Shown here in pieces: positions 21,192 through 34,695 of a DNA stretch of 64,000 nucleotides. The DNA lies in NCBI RefSeq assembly GCF_026151205.1, contig NC_087082.1, positions 17,329,401 to 17,393,400 of the forward strand, written 5' to 3'. The translations under genes were made by a program, and so were the position numbers. The stretch comes from Bolinopsis microptera. Taxonomy: Eukaryota; Ctenophora; Tentaculata; Lobata; Bolinopsidae. The first letter of the stretch is position 1, and each line of letters begins with the position of its first letter. The notes under the pieces were generated by a model. It saw only the letters and a program-made list of their open reading frames with translations, was not told the origin of the DNA and did no database searches.

Positions 21192-23151
21192 TGGTCCTAA
21201 ATAACACTAATTAATCGGGTACACTTTTTCACCAGTGGGGCATTTCTCGGAATCACGCCCTTTTTGACCGCACCCATATCGCGACCCCCACTATAAATTA
21301 TCTCGGCTTCTGATTGAGATACAGACCTCAGGCATGAACCAAAATGTGCCCAGGATGCATGTTTATATTAGTGCTATGAAGATACTTAAGGCCTAAGAGA
21401 CTTATTTTTTGAGAAATCGCCAAAAATCCGATTTTACTATATAACAGCCTCGCAAGTAACAATTATTACATTTATTTCAAGATATCATAGCTTCTGATTG
21501 GAGCTAAGCGCTCATCTTGGGCATTAAAATGGTCAGAATCATCATATTAAGTGGGGTAGAGCATGGTTTTAAAGTCTTGAGACTTCAGGTTGTTGAGTTA
21601 TTAGGTCAGATCCCATTTTTATGCTCTCGCCAGTAGCGATTGATGCACTTATTTCAAGATATCTCAGCTTCTGATTGGAGCTAAGCGTTCATCTTGGACA
21701 TTGAAATGGTCAGAATCATCACATTGAGTGGGGTAGAGCATAGTTTTAAAGTCTTTAGACTTCAGGTTGTTGAGTTATTAGGTCAGATCCCATTTTTACG
21801 CTCTCGCGAGTAGCGATTGATGCACTTATTTCAAGATATCTCAGCTTCTGATCGGAGCTAAGCGTTCATCTTGGGCATTGGAATGGTCAGAATCATCACA
21901 TTGAGTGGGGTAGAGCATAGTTTTAAAGTCTTGAGACTTCAGGTTGTTGAGTTATTAGGTCAGATCCCATTTTTACGCTCTCGCGAGTAGCGATTGATGC
22001 ACTTATTTCAAGATATCTCAGCTTCTGATTGGAGCTAAGCGTTCATCTTGGGCATTGGAATGGTCAGAATCATCACATTGAGTGTGGTAGAGCACACAGT
22101 TTTAAAGTCTTGAGACTTCAGGTTGTTGAGTTATTAGGTCAGATCCCATTTTTACGCTCTCGCAAGTAGCGATTGCCAAGAAATATCAATAAAATTTCAC
22201 TAAAACCTCTAGCCCTAGGAACATTCATTACCCCACTTAATTTGATCATTCTGACCATTTTAATGCCCATGATAAGCGCTTATATAGCTTCAATCAGAAG
22301 CTGAGATATCTTGAAATAAGTGTGTCAATCGCTACTCGCGAGAGTGTAAAAATATGTTTTAACCTAATAATTCAACAACCTGAAGTCTGAAGACTTTGAA
22401 ACCACGCTCTACCCCACTCAATGTGATGATTCTGACCATTTCAATGCCCAAGATGAACGCTTAGCTCCAATCAGAAGCTGAGATATCTTGAAATAAGTGC
22501 ATCAATCGCTACTCGCGAGAGCGTAAAAATGGGATCTGACCTAATAACTCAACAACCTTAAGTCTCAAGACTTTAAAACTATGCTCTACCCCACTCAATG
22601 CGATGATTCTGACCATTCCAATGCCCAAGATGAACGCTTAGCTCCAATCAGAAGCTGAGATATCTTGAAATAAGTGCATCAATCGCTACTCGCGAGAGCG
22701 TAAAAATGGGATCTGACCTAATAACTCAACAACCTGAAGTTCCAAGACTTTAAAACTATGCTCTACCCCACTCAATGTGATGATTCTGACCATTTCAATG
22801 CCCAAGATGAACGCTTAGCTCCAATCAGAAGCTGAGATATCTTGAAATAAGTGCATCAATCGCTACTCGTGAGAGCATAAAAATGGGATCTGACCTAATA
22901 ACTCAACAACCTGAAGTCTCAAGAATTTAAAACCATGCTCTACCCCACTCAATATGATGATTCTGACCATTTTAATGCCCAAGATGAGCGCTTAGCTCCA
23001 ATCAGAAGCTGAGATATCTTGAAATAAGTGTAATAATTGTTACTGCGAGACTGTTATATAGTAAAATGGGTGCGGTCAAAAAGGGCGTGATTCCGAGAAA
23101 TGCCCCACTGGTGAAAAAGTGTACCCGAGTAATTAGTGTTATTTAGGACCA
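21192..23151. mobile_element. Foldback-type element with tandem-repeat arms
   Basis: The 1,960-bp element has inverted termini (TGGTCCTAAATAACACTAAT at the left, its reverse complement at the right) and is flanked by TTATA on both sides (21,187-21,191 and 23,152-23,156), a likely 5-bp target duplication. Each arm is built from about 177-bp tandem units containing GATATCTCAGCTTCTGATTG. Four units plus a diverged one are in direct sense at 21,300-22,160, and five in reverse sense at 22,290-23,030, meeting at a short unique centre. No transposase is present, so it is non-autonomous. The design matches foldback elements such as Drosophila FB and Galileo. Confidence 0.85.
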
Positions 23152-23156
23152 TTATA

Positions 23157-24065
23157 TAGTATAGATTTCGCCACTGGCCAGTTTTAAATTATTAAGTTAT
23201 TAATATTATTGATTAGATTGGGTATTAATTGTTTTGAATTCTATGTCCATTGAGCGATTCGAAAAATTGTACCATTAATTTGTTTGTAGATTTGGTTGTT
23301 AAAAGAATGGTATTACATTTGCTCGATTTCAATTAATTTCATGGCAATCTCATTTTGTTTTTGATGATAAGTACGGAAAGCTAAATGTTTGTTTGATCCT
23401 CGGTTATTTTAACATTGTGTCTGTGATAACACACTGCAAAACGGAATAGAAACTAAATTTTTTCAATCCTAGTTGATCAGTATAAAATCACATTTGTAAT
23501 CCGTTCAGTAGATTTTTACCAAATGCATGTTGCATAATAATATATAATTCACATCGAGTTCAATCCATGTTTAACCGTTCTCCCATCAATTTCATGTTCT
23601 TGTACTTAGAGTTCTCTTGGAATTCTCAAATTGCTTGTTTTAATTTGTCGTGTAGATATTAAGTTAATATCAGAAAACAAAGTCGCTGGCTGTAAAATTG
23701 CCCATGCTCTATATTAATATATATAACACAAAGAAAACTGTCGATCTTCGGCTGATCTCATAATCTTAGTTCAACTCGTCGATAATAAAACCTTATCGTC
23801 AGTTCCAACTTCTAAGACAGCAAAATTTTAAGCCACTTGATGTCACACTTACATATTGAATGAATAAGAAGTTTTTCGACCTAAGTTTTGTGTTGTAGCT
23901 CAAGCACCCATCTATGAGTAATCTGTGCACTGTACGTTTGTATTGGGTTGGAATCTACTTGGCATTCACCTGGTGCTAGCCTAGTGCAACCCATTCATTG
24001 TAACGATATTCTTCTCTATAAGCAACCGCTGCACTGTATAGTGTATAATTAACCACTGTTTAAAC
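23157..24065. other. Intergenic, nothing recognised
   Basis: AT-rich, stops in all frames, no evident repeat or RNA gene. Confidence 0.5.
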
Positions 24066-24402
24066 CAGTGGCGTAACTTAGGGCCCCGCAGACCCCGCTG
24101 TGCGAGGGGGGGGGCGCCGTATAAGGGGGGTGCAATTTTCCTGAATTTTAGGCCCTTTCACTGAAAAAACGTCTTGTTTGTGTATTTCCCTGTCCAATTT
24201 AGCGTTCGGTCGACGCGAAAAAAATATTTGGGGTACCCTTTTTTGCTTCAGAGGGGCGCAAAAAGCCTTAGGGGGGCGAGAAAAAAAGTACCCGACCTTT
24301 TTTTTTTTTTTTTTTTTTTTTTCAGGGACACAAAAACTTTTAGGGGGCGCTTTTCGTCACTGAGCGGGGGGGGGGGCGCCAACAGTCAAAGTTACGCCAC
24401 TG
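24066..24402. mobile_element. hAT-type MITE
   Basis: A 337-bp element with perfect 14-bp terminal inverted repeats CAGTGGCGTAACTT, flanked by the 8-bp duplication GTTTAAAC on each side (24,058-24,065 and 24,403-24,410). TIRs starting CAGTGGCGTA and 8-bp target duplications are hallmarks of the hAT superfamily. The interior is G-rich with a T tract at 24,299-24,322 and has no real coding capacity. Confidence 0.9.
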
Positions 24403-24701
24403 GTTTAAACTATGTACTAACAGTTCAAATAATTTGTAGTGCTACATCAAAATTAGTAGTTTCTATTTCAAATTCAATTTTCTAAAGGCAAAGTACATAC
24501 CACTACCAGTTGAGAATGGAGAATGAGGAGTTGTGTTCGGGTAAAAAAGGTTGATTGCACTGATACAATCAAATCTCGCTTTAATTTGTATGCAGGGAGC
24601 AATTTGTGCTGCATAATAATTCATGCCATTTATATCATTAAAACAGTGAATAGGTATAGTAACATGGGTATTTTTCCAATCCATATCTGTTTAGAGGACA
24701 T

Positions 24702-24823
24702 CTACTGAGGACGTCCGCCAATTTCTCGGATTTTCAGACCCCCTCCCCCTATTTTGAAGACCCCCCTCCCCCCCTAATTATGAAGACCCCCCCCCCCCCC
24801 CCCCTCACGGACGTCCTAAGTAG
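24702..24823. mobile_element. Small MITE with C-rich interior
   Basis: The 122-bp segment has 16-bp terminal inverted repeats, CTACTGAGGACGTCCG against CTACTTAGGACGTCCG (one mismatch). The interior has two GAAGACCCCC steps and a long C run. A target duplication is not clear, so the superfamily is unassigned. Confidence 0.7.
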
Positions 24824-25502
24824 ATTTTACTTACTAGTTATATGAACACACAGGCTTGTTACAAATTGGCCAAACGTCATCTTCAAACAAAATGGTTTAT
24901 GTAAACATATATTGTGTCATCAAACTTAATCGATTCCTGAGAATATTACACAATTAAAAATTATCCTCGTCGATACTTGGTAATAACTTACAATAACTAC
25001 TCTCGTTGAAGCCGTCAACGTGAAACAATGAGCAGTGAGATAAGATAAACATTTTCATTCACATGGAATTTTAGTGAACTTAACTTTTACGGTGGTGACG
25101 TAGATTTAATTCTCTTATGACATGTTCAGAAATGCGAAATTATCTTTTTTTTGTCGTACTATACACAAAGAAGCTTTGTTTTAGAATTTCGCAGAAAAGT
25201 CTCGCCTAGAAGTAGATCGTGTCTTTTAACTACTTTAATTGCAACGTATTTCAGGAACTGGCAGAGTAACCATCGCTTTATCAAATTCTTCTGACTTTGA
25301 CTCGATATCATCATTTTGATTTAGAATCTCAAAGGAATTTATACTCGTCCATCTCAAAAATTATAAATCTGTCTAAGATTCATAGCATTTTGTAACGTTT
25401 CAGTTGGATTCTTAAAAATTGCGTAAACGTTCAACTTAAAGTTAAAGCAATTGGCTGATTTGAATATTTCAGTAAAAATGTTTATGTAGCGACCAGCCTA
25501 TC
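24824..25502. other. Upstream region of the Ig-domain gene
   Basis: AT-rich sequence with no coding content. It should include the promoter and 5' UTR of the gene starting at 25,503, but no core promoter motif stands out. Confidence 0.4.
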
Positions 25503-28500
25503 ATGAAGATAACAACAATTATCTTAACGGCTCTTTTGTGTTTACCCATTCAAGGTAAATGTTGTATTGCACCACCTTACAACAGAATCATTATTTACTG
25601 TTCTATTTAAAAGTCATTACTACTGATTGTATGCATATGATATTGACCTGAATTAATAGGCTATATGTGACAATCAAATAAATTATAGCTATAATTATAG
25701 ATACTGCAAGTACTATTACTAAGTGCTAAAACATTATATAATTTATCGTGTTTATATTTCAGGTTACATTTTACCTGCAGTGAATAACGAGATAACACCT
25801 GTATCCGTCTCTATTTCATCAACGTATAGCTCTAGTTATGTGGCAACTAATGGCATAGACAGGAATTTATACACACGCGCTCATACATCATATTATGATT
25901 CTGACACCTGGTTTAAAGCTAAGCTAGGAAAGACCTACTGTGTAGAGGAGGTACACCATTACACGGAGTCTAATTATCACACTTACCCGTATAACAAGCA
26001 CACATGCTCGAGAGATGTGTGTACCTGTATAAGTGGTTACTACTGCACTCACTATCCCACTCGGTGGCCCGTGTCAGTGTACTCTGAGGATGGAACAGTA
26101 CCTGACAACGTTCCTTCTGATTGTAAGACTGGAGACACAGTGGTTATTAGAGGGGCCGGTTTTACTTCTTATAACCATGTCTGGGTATTTGAGATAGTTA
26201 TCATCGGAAGATATATAGAGCTCATCAGTCTAGGTATAATTTTATATCATAGACCATTTTCTATCAATTATTTTCCTCGATTCTAAACATTATGACACTA
26301 AAGCTTTTTGGAATATTGCGTTCATAAAATATTGATGCACAAAATTAACTCATAAATGAATGTTATTACCCTCTCTCCAATATGAAATGCTCATGAAATA
26401 CACCCGTCATACTTATAACATGTACTTTTTAAGGTAAAGTTACAAGGGCGATTTTAGCGGTGTAGATTACTTTTCCTTCGGTTGATGGCGTCAAAACACT
26501 GTCATTTCTTATCATTTTAAGTTGCTCCTATGTATCAATTTCAAAACAAACTTTTCAAATGAGATGTTGTTTTTATGATAGTTGTTAAGTGGGTAGCTAC
26601 GTCTAAAGGAAAAAAATGTTTCAAACAAACTAGAAATGAAGGAAATTTCAATTTACGTCAATAAATAAATGCAATATTTAAATCATGCAAGCGATATAAA
26701 TAGCACAATTTGTAAATGTACCTTTATCAAAACTTACTTCAGACGTTGAATCAGTTAACAAAGAAGTAAAGAAAGGCTCTGCAACAACAATATCCTGTGT
26801 TATCATCGGAATAACTGAAACAGTAACAGTAACTTGGCAGACTAGTACGGGACCAGTTCCAGCTGAAAAGTTCACCCCTGCCCAAGGAAGCTTCTCCGGA
26901 GGGACACAGACATCAACTCTTGCTGTAGACGGAACTCTTGTCAATGAAGATACTGCCTACACTTGCAGAATAACTTCCGGGTCTTTACCTGATTCCAGCC
27001 ACTCGGATACCACCGTCAATCTTAACGTTTATGGTATGTTCTTTAAACTCCAACCGAAGTTCTTTTGCAATGTAGTTTTTTTGTATTTATACGATTTTAT
27101 ATATTACAATCAACTTTCAATTTAACTCCATATCATCACGACGAAATACAATTATCACACGATCATGAGCATTATAATTGCATAATTTATAAATGTACCA
27201 TTACCAAAACTTACTTCAGACGTTGAATCGGTAAACAAAGAAGTAAAGAAAGGCTCTGCAACAACAATATCCTGTGTTATCATCGGAATTATTGAAACAG
27301 CAACAGTAACTTGGCGGACTAGTACGGGACCAGTTCCAGCTGAAAAGTTCACCCCTGTCCAAGGAAGCGTCTCCGGAAGGACACAGACATCAACTTTAAC
27401 TGTAGACGGAACTCTTGTCATTGAAGATACTGCCTACACTTGCAGAGTTACTTCCGGTTCTTTACCTGATTCCAGCCACTCGGATACCACCGTCAATCTT
27501 AACGTTTATGGTATGTTCTCTAAACTCCAACTGAAGTTCTTTTGCAATGTAGTTTTTTTGTATTTATACGATTTTATATATTACAATCAACTTTCAATTT
27601 AACTCCATATCATCACGACAAAATACAATTATCACACGATAGTCATAATTACACAATTTGTAAATGTACCATTACCAAAACTTACTTCAGACGTTGAATC
27701 GGTAAACAAAGAAGTAAAGAAAGGCTCTGCAACAACAATATCCTGTGTTATCATCGGAATTATTGAAACAGCAACAGTAACTTGGCGGACTAGTACGGGA
27801 CCAGTTCCAGCTGAAAAGTGTACCTCTGTCCAAGGAAGCTTCTCCGGTGGGACACAGACATCAACTCTTGCTGTTGACGGAACTCTTGTCAATGAAGATA
27901 CTGCTTACACTTGCAGGATAACTTCCGGATCTTTACCTGATTTCAGCCACTCGGATACCACCGTCAATCTAAACGTTTATGGTATGTTCTTTAAACTCCA
28001 ACTGAAGTTCTTTTGCAATGTAGTTTTTTTTGTTTTTATACGATTTTATATATTACAATCAACTTTCAATTTAAATCGTTATCATGAAGACGAAATATAA
28101 TTATCACACGAGTGTTATAAATTGTAAAATTTGTCAATTTACCGTTACCAAAACTTACTTCAGACGTTGAATCGGTAAACAAAGAAGTAAAAAAAGGCTC
28201 TGCAACAACAATATCCTGTGTTATCATCGGAATTATTGAAACAGCAACAGTAACTTGGCGGACTAGTACAGGACCAGTTCCAGCTGAAAAGTTCACCCCT
28301 GTCCAAGGAAGCTTCTCCGGAGGGACACAGACATCAACTCTTGCTGTTGACGGAACTCTTGTCAATGAAGATACTGCCTACACTTGCAGAATAACTTCCG
28401 GATCTTTACCTGATTTCAGCCACTCGGATATCACCGTCAATCTTAACGTTTATGGTATGTTCTTCAACCTCAAACTGAAGTTATTTCGCAATGCAGTTTT

Positions 28501-31500
28501 CTTATTCCATACGATTCTCTTTCTTACAGCCAACTTTTAGTATATGTCATTATCATATCAATGAAATAATAAATATGCATATCATGCGAGCATTCTAAAT
28601 TGCATAATTTGTAAATGTACCATTACCAAAACTTACTTCAGACGTTGAATCGGTAAACAAAGAAATAAAGAAAGGCTGTGCAACAACAATATCCTGTGTT
28701 ATCATCGGAATTATTGAAACAGCAACAGTAACCTGGCGAACTAGTACGGGACCAGTTCCAGCTGAAAAGTTCACCCCTGCCCAAGGAAGCTTCTCTGGAG
28801 GGAGACAGACATCAACTCTTGCTGTAGACGGAACTCTTGTCAATGAAGATACTGCTTACACTTGCAGAGTAACTTCCGGTTCTTTTCCTGATTCCAGCCA
28901 CTCGGATACCACCGTCAATCTTAACGTTTATGGTATGTTCTTTAAATGCCAAACAGTGTCATTACTCATTTTTCAATACAGTTATTGATTTAAGGACGAA
29001 TTTGAATCTTGCACTTGCAGTTAAACATTCATCGTGGATTATGAATCATAAATTGTAGTATTTTAAATAACTGCAAATTTTTATTTATATTGGATGTATT
29101 AATTTCAGAGATAATGGTGAAAAGCTATGACGTGCTAGCAGGTACTGCATCAACGTTGACTTGTTCAATAAAAGGATCAGCTGCCAATTTGATACATATT
29201 CAGTGGGTGGACAACAAAGGAAAACTTTTCTCTCATGATTCAGACATTTCTGACTTGACTGTCAGGTAATATTTTATATTTTTCTTTATAGAGCTGCACG
29301 CCATATATGTCAATCTTTTATATTACTGGAATATACCGATTACTGAAATGATAGAATATTTGAGATCCTAATACAGATATATGATATATTGCTGTTTTAT
29401 AATTTGTTGCAAAATGTAGATGTTGTCATGGATTACCGACTCTTTCAATTTATCAGCGATGGAGCACTCGTGGATGGGATGAAGGAGTCTACTATGATCC
29501 TTTTAGCTGACGTGACTTTGTTAGGCGATCAACTATTCACATGTAGGATTTCAGTAGGAGAAAAAGATCAATATGATGATACCTTGGTGGCTCTCAAAAC
29601 CTTCACAGTTCGGTACGTTTAATAATGTAGTTCAAAAATCTTATTTAATATTGCGCAAATGAAAGAATGCGTAGAATTAAATAATACGTTCTTAAACTGA
29701 AATCTCCATTTGACCAATCATAATCATATTGTTGTATTAAATGTTGACCTACTCCAATTTCCCTAAATTTCCATTGAATTCAACTTCTTATTTCAGTACA
29801 ACCAATGATTATGTTAGAACAGGAGACCCAGCAGTATTGAAGTGCACTGTGATCTTTCCTACCGACACATTGACAGTTGCTTGGTCACACCAAAATACTA
29901 TATTTGAAGGTTAAATTCCAAGTTTTTGTGTAACTCTATGAAACACTACTTTGAGCTTGGTGCCCCCTTGGCCTTATACAAATATTGATATCAATATTAT
30001 ATCATATGTAACATTTTAACTTTTTTTTGCAGAGACAAGAAAAGAAACCTTACAAAATAGTACAACAACAACAATTTTACGATTAGACCCTCCCAACGAA
30101 GTTGCTTCTTACACTTGCATAGTCTTCGCCCATGGTCAAGAGTATAACTTTTACTCGGAAGTTGAAATAGAAACCGATGGTAATCTAAATCAACAGATTA
30201 TAATATTTCATTCTAATTTCGAAACAATCTTACAAATCAGAGAGACTTTGCATCCTTTTTTTGTTATTAGACTTTTACTCAGTCGAGGCGTAGAATGATT
30301 TAAATGAGTCAGTTGAATTCACTATCGATTTCAAAAATGATTTATTTGACAAATAAGAGTGTAAAGAATATTTTATTGAAAATTATCTGAACGGTTTGAA
30401 TTGTGAGCTATGAATTTGCATGATCAAATTTATGCACTCTTTGTTCGTGAGCGTGTTTACTTTTTATTGTGACCGTACATTTTAAACCCGACTAGGTAGT
30501 GCAGATTGTGTAGACATCTCAAGAGTTTCAATATTTGTAATAGCATCCACCAACAGGTTTAGCGCTGACACCAGAACAAGAGATAAGAGCTTTCAACGGA
30601 GCAACAGTCAACCTGAAATCTTTTTATTTCTTCTCCTCGTTTGCTGAAGGACACTTTTGGTGGAAGCACAATGACTCTCTGTGTTCGACTAAAACTTGCA
30701 GGTATTTTTATTTTACCGCGGGTTTTGCTGTACTGAAGTAGTTGTTAACCCATATCTATCAAATAACAAATAAACCGATTTGAATTTAACTACAAACATT
30801 GTTCAAATGTTTTCCTCATAGGGATATTATCAACTCTCCAAAGACCTCCGTAATCAGCATCATTGTAAGCAACTCTACAGTTGGGGCCTGGAGATCCTTT
30901 TACACAGAAACAACGAGCAGTAAGCTTAATTTTGTCAATTATATACTATTCTGTTTTTGCAGAGTGCAGCAATATGGTATAAACATTATTTCACTGAAAA
31001 TAGAGATTTTCATTCGATTATATATCCCGCGTGAATATCACTCACATATCGCAGAGCGAATTCTACAGAGCAACCAAGTGATTTTGATTGGAGTGAATGT
31101 CAGTGGGACTCAATATCCCAATTCTGTGTGGGGCATTACAGGGACTGAATCAGAAGTCACCTGTTCCGTACCATTTAACATGACTAATTCTATTTTGAAT
31201 AATTTGCGGTAAGTTTATGCTATGGGCTTAGACAGCCTAAAGAGTTGATTGGAAAATATTTTGTGAGTCACAATAATCTCATTTACAAATTATGGACCAA
31301 AAATTGTGGCCAGTTTTCATGCTAGTAACCAGAATTTCATGATATATCTATATATTTCACTTCTATCCAAATTAAATGTCCTGTTAAATCATAATACGAT
31401 GTTTACTAAAAATGTCAAAACACGAAGGTGGAAGTTGGATGGCAAGTTTGTAAACAATAAAGGTTTTACCTATAATAAGCACCATGATGTTATCATCTTC

Positions 31501-34500
31501 AAAATGATGGAGAAAGTTTATGGCACTACAACGGTCCAGTGGAAAATCATAGTTGCTCACTCCGCAGCAGCTGTTGGAAATCTTTATTGCCGGGCCCAGT
31601 ACAGCACTGGTAAAGAAAGAAATTCTCAATCAGGCTTCCCTTAAATTTAGTTCATTAAATATAAAAGAATTTTCAAGTGGAAACATGTCAGTTAAAGATT
31701 TATGACCTTTACGCAGAACCTCAAAGTTTTGTTAAATAAAAAACTCTCGAACCCAGGACAAATCATTGATACACCAATGAGTCATCTAAACGAAATAAGG
31801 ATAGACAGCGACCTCGATTTAATAGTCCTGACTCCAGATACAGGAGCTGTGGTGACTTTTGTAACTCATGCACCTTCAGCACCGCTGTCAAGGAACTTGG
31901 ATTGCTCTCTTGATCTTGTGAGTGAGAATTAATTATTTCAAACAAATTTTCTGGCATGCTTCATTTGTTCTACCATTCGTGAAGATCGTAGGTTCTAGAT
32001 ATAACACTGAATTCTAACTATCGATATCTCAGGTCAACCCTGTTAGTAAATCGACAGATTCAAAAATCTCAACCGATGGGTTAATCTTCACCGAAGTTTA
32101 TCACATTCGCAGGTGAGAACATCTTTAGAAAGTACAAGTTAAGATTAAAATTATTTATCAATCAAAAAAATAGCTTCCATCCTACTTTCGTTTTTACGGA
32201 CACAATTAACGTAAGTTGATTTAAGGCTGATGAAGTATGGGTTAATGTGATGCATTATTCCTCCCTAATTATCTCATAGGGAAGGGGGAGGAGGGTAGGA
32301 GGGGTGATTAAATCATTGATTCAATTATTTTCAGTTCTGATTCTATGATAGAAGCAGGCTCAAAAGATGATTTAGTTTCACAACATGGTACTTGTGATTA
32401 CTCCGTCCGGATCCAGAATTCAGTCCAAGAATCTCTTACAGTTACAGTGAAATTCTCGTTGCTCGGCAAGTATTTCTGTGTTCCTACAGCACTCCATTAT
32501 TTTGAACTTTTCTACCTAATGCTTTGGAAAATGACACAACGTCCTAAAAATGATTCCCACTCGATAATTCCATCAATAATTTAATTTTCTACACTTTCTC
32601 GATCGGTCTCTGATTATTTCCCTGCAATATTGTGTTCCATAATCAACGAAAGATTCGAATAACGAAATAAATGATATGTTGATTTGCATGATTAATAATA
32701 TTATGAATACAAAATACTACTATATTGATACAATATAAAGGAATTCGAGTAATACTGATATTTATAGATGTCTTTTTTCTGGGATATCATTTGTAAACTT
32801 TCTCGTCGTTTAGGTGAAGCAGTTGTCATAACACCAGTTTTGGCAACAGTGGGACGACCAGCTATTTTGACAACTTATTTCACTGCCAGAGACTTATCCG
32901 ACGTCAGGATAACATGGCAGAAAAGAAGTAAGTAAGCTTTATCTAATTTTACTTCAGTAATTATGTTCGTAGTTATATGTTAGTAATTTTTGAATGATAA
33001 TACTTTTTGAATGATCAAAACTGAAAAACTTTAATAATTACTACTAGATGGAGGGTCAATAAATTGGGAAAGTCTTCCATCGGATCACCAGTGGCAGTAC
33101 CGTACACTTATCTCTCCAATCGATGGTAAAGGTGTGATGTCTACCAAACTCTACATTCAGAGATTGACTTCTAACGATGTTACAGGTATAGAAATGCGAT
33201 AGGTTCTCCAATAATTTAATCTTAGGATGTTATAGTTATCATTTTATTGTTTACTATGTTCGTTGTAACTTGTATCTACACAGGCACTAGTAACCTATAT
33301 TATTACATCGATCTTTGAATAAACTATCTTTAGAAGTTAATAAAGTTTTAACCCAGAATGCAAAATTAAATTAAAAAATGCATTTCTATATCTGAAGTTG
33401 TCTATTTTTATTTTATTTTTCAGACTACAGAGCAGTAATTTTCCTTTCGGGTCAACAGCAAACATGTGACATGATATGCGTCAAGTCAGCTCAAGCAACA
33501 ATTTCAAAAGTAAAGGCCGTTTTTGAAAGGTCGACTGCATTCTTTACAATGTCAGTCCTTGGAGACATAAAGTCATTGAGTGTATTCCTTCACTATAAAG
33601 GTTTGTACTTTGTTGTAATTTTTCAGTTACAATTCACTTTCATTGACATTTTTAAACATTTTTTAATTTGTGTGGTTCACTGTTTGAACTTCTACCAAAA
33701 TATTAACAGAAGTCAGAAGGCCTAGTAGTATATAGTATAGCTGCGGCTGGCGACAACACTAAATAAATTGATAATATAGTACAGTAAAGTATAGTACAGG
33801 TAAAATAATGCATTAAACAAATTTAGAGACAGCCGGTTTATGTACAGATTTAAAAAAACAAAATACAGGTTAGTTGTGTTTTGTAACTATAGTGATATCT
33901 TTCTCAGAAGGGAATAAGGATATTCCAGTATCCCTTCCAGACTTCTCTGCAGTATCGGGTCCCTACACAATCTCACATCGTTTGGAGGACGTTTACTTTT
34001 GTGACGGTGGTCATTACAGTTTCAGGTTTTAAGTCATTCGAACTGTGCTAGCTTAGAAATTCCTTGAATGATCCATTCAACGGCGTATTGTACATTAAAT
34101 CTCGATTATACATTTGATCATGAATTCTTTTGCCGTCAAGAAACTTTCTGAATTGGGTTCAAACTTCATCTTCCACTTCAGTCATGGTCCAAATTAACGT
34201 CGTCTGTTGTTGGCTAGTAGTAGTGGCTACATTAATTAGTATTACAAATGTATTCAAATTGAATGACCCATCATATCACTATCAGGATCAAGTTGGAGAC
34301 TGGATTCGAATTCAGTACTGACGAGACGAACCTAAAGATCAAACTACGCTGTAAACCACCTCGTACGCCTCCGAATACACTTTTGAAAAAGGTCAGTTTT
34401 ATACAGATGTAATATTATGTACAAAGCTCAGTTTAAAACTTGAATATAAATATGTTCTTCTTCCCGAGTTGATTAGTCCATTTTTTATACATACTCAGTG

Positions 34501-34695
34501 AGTCAAGGATGTCATTTTCAGGTTGAAATTGCTGAATCCGACGACTACAAATATGTCGTCACGTGTATCAACGAAGACCTTGTCTTAATGAACGAGAACG
34601 CGAAGGAAGTGATCTGCAACACATCTACTGGCTCATATCACACTAAGATTGATTTTAGTCCTTGTCTAAGAGTCATTGAACAAATTTACCCTTGA
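25503..34695 (+). CDS. Secreted/surface F5/8-like lectin plus multi-Ig protein
   Basis: About 23 exons. Exon 1 (25,503-25,554) is a signal peptide (MKITTIILTALLCLP). Exon 2 (25,763-26,233) is an F5/8-type-C / fucolectin-like domain (SYVATNGIDRNLYT, DTWFKAKLGKTYCVEEV). Next come five 291-bp Ig exons, then phase-compatible exons near 29,109-29,265, 29,457-29,612, 29,797-29,909, 30,033-30,179, 30,557-30,701, 30,822-31,208, 31,428-31,609, 31,757-31,917, 32,034-32,112, 32,335-32,465 (GC donor), 32,814-32,927, 33,049-33,186, 33,424-33,600, 33,909-34,026, 34,287-34,390 and 34,522-34,695. Many encode half Ig-like domains, such as LTCSIKGSA...QWVD then LFTCRI. I see no transmembrane helix before the TGA, so the product may be secreted. 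Carbohydrate or homophilic binding is inferred. Nothing else matches better. Confidence 0.8.
26743..28932 (+). repeat. Array of five near-identical Ig exons
   Basis: Exons 26,743-27,033, 27,220-27,510, 27,691-27,981, 28,164-28,454 and 28,642-28,932 are all exactly 291 bp, phase 1-1, each one Ig domain (TISCVIIG ... VTW ... DTAYTCR). Flanking intron sequence is also shared (ACTTACTTCAG acceptors, GTATGTTC donors). Unit spacing is 477, 471, 473 and 478 bp between exon starts. Replacements concentrate in a few places: F/C and P/S near AEKFTP, A/T in STLAVDG, N/I in LVNEDT, and I/V after CR. Symmetric phase means any unit can be skipped or duplicated without a frameshift. Confidence 0.95.

Noticed and set aside
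24174..24485. 103-codon plus frame
   Set aside because: It covers the hAT MITE and its T tract (poly-Phe) and ends outside it, so it is not a gene.
26678..28843. Five similar minus-strand frames of 82-99 codons
   Set aside because: They are the antisense of the five Ig exons, whose plus-strand frame has splice sites, conserved Cys/Trp and phase agreement.
30920..30962. 43-bp intron inside the exon 30,822-31,208
   Set aside because: It has GT and AG ends but is very short, and its removal breaks the frame. The unspliced frame is open throughout.
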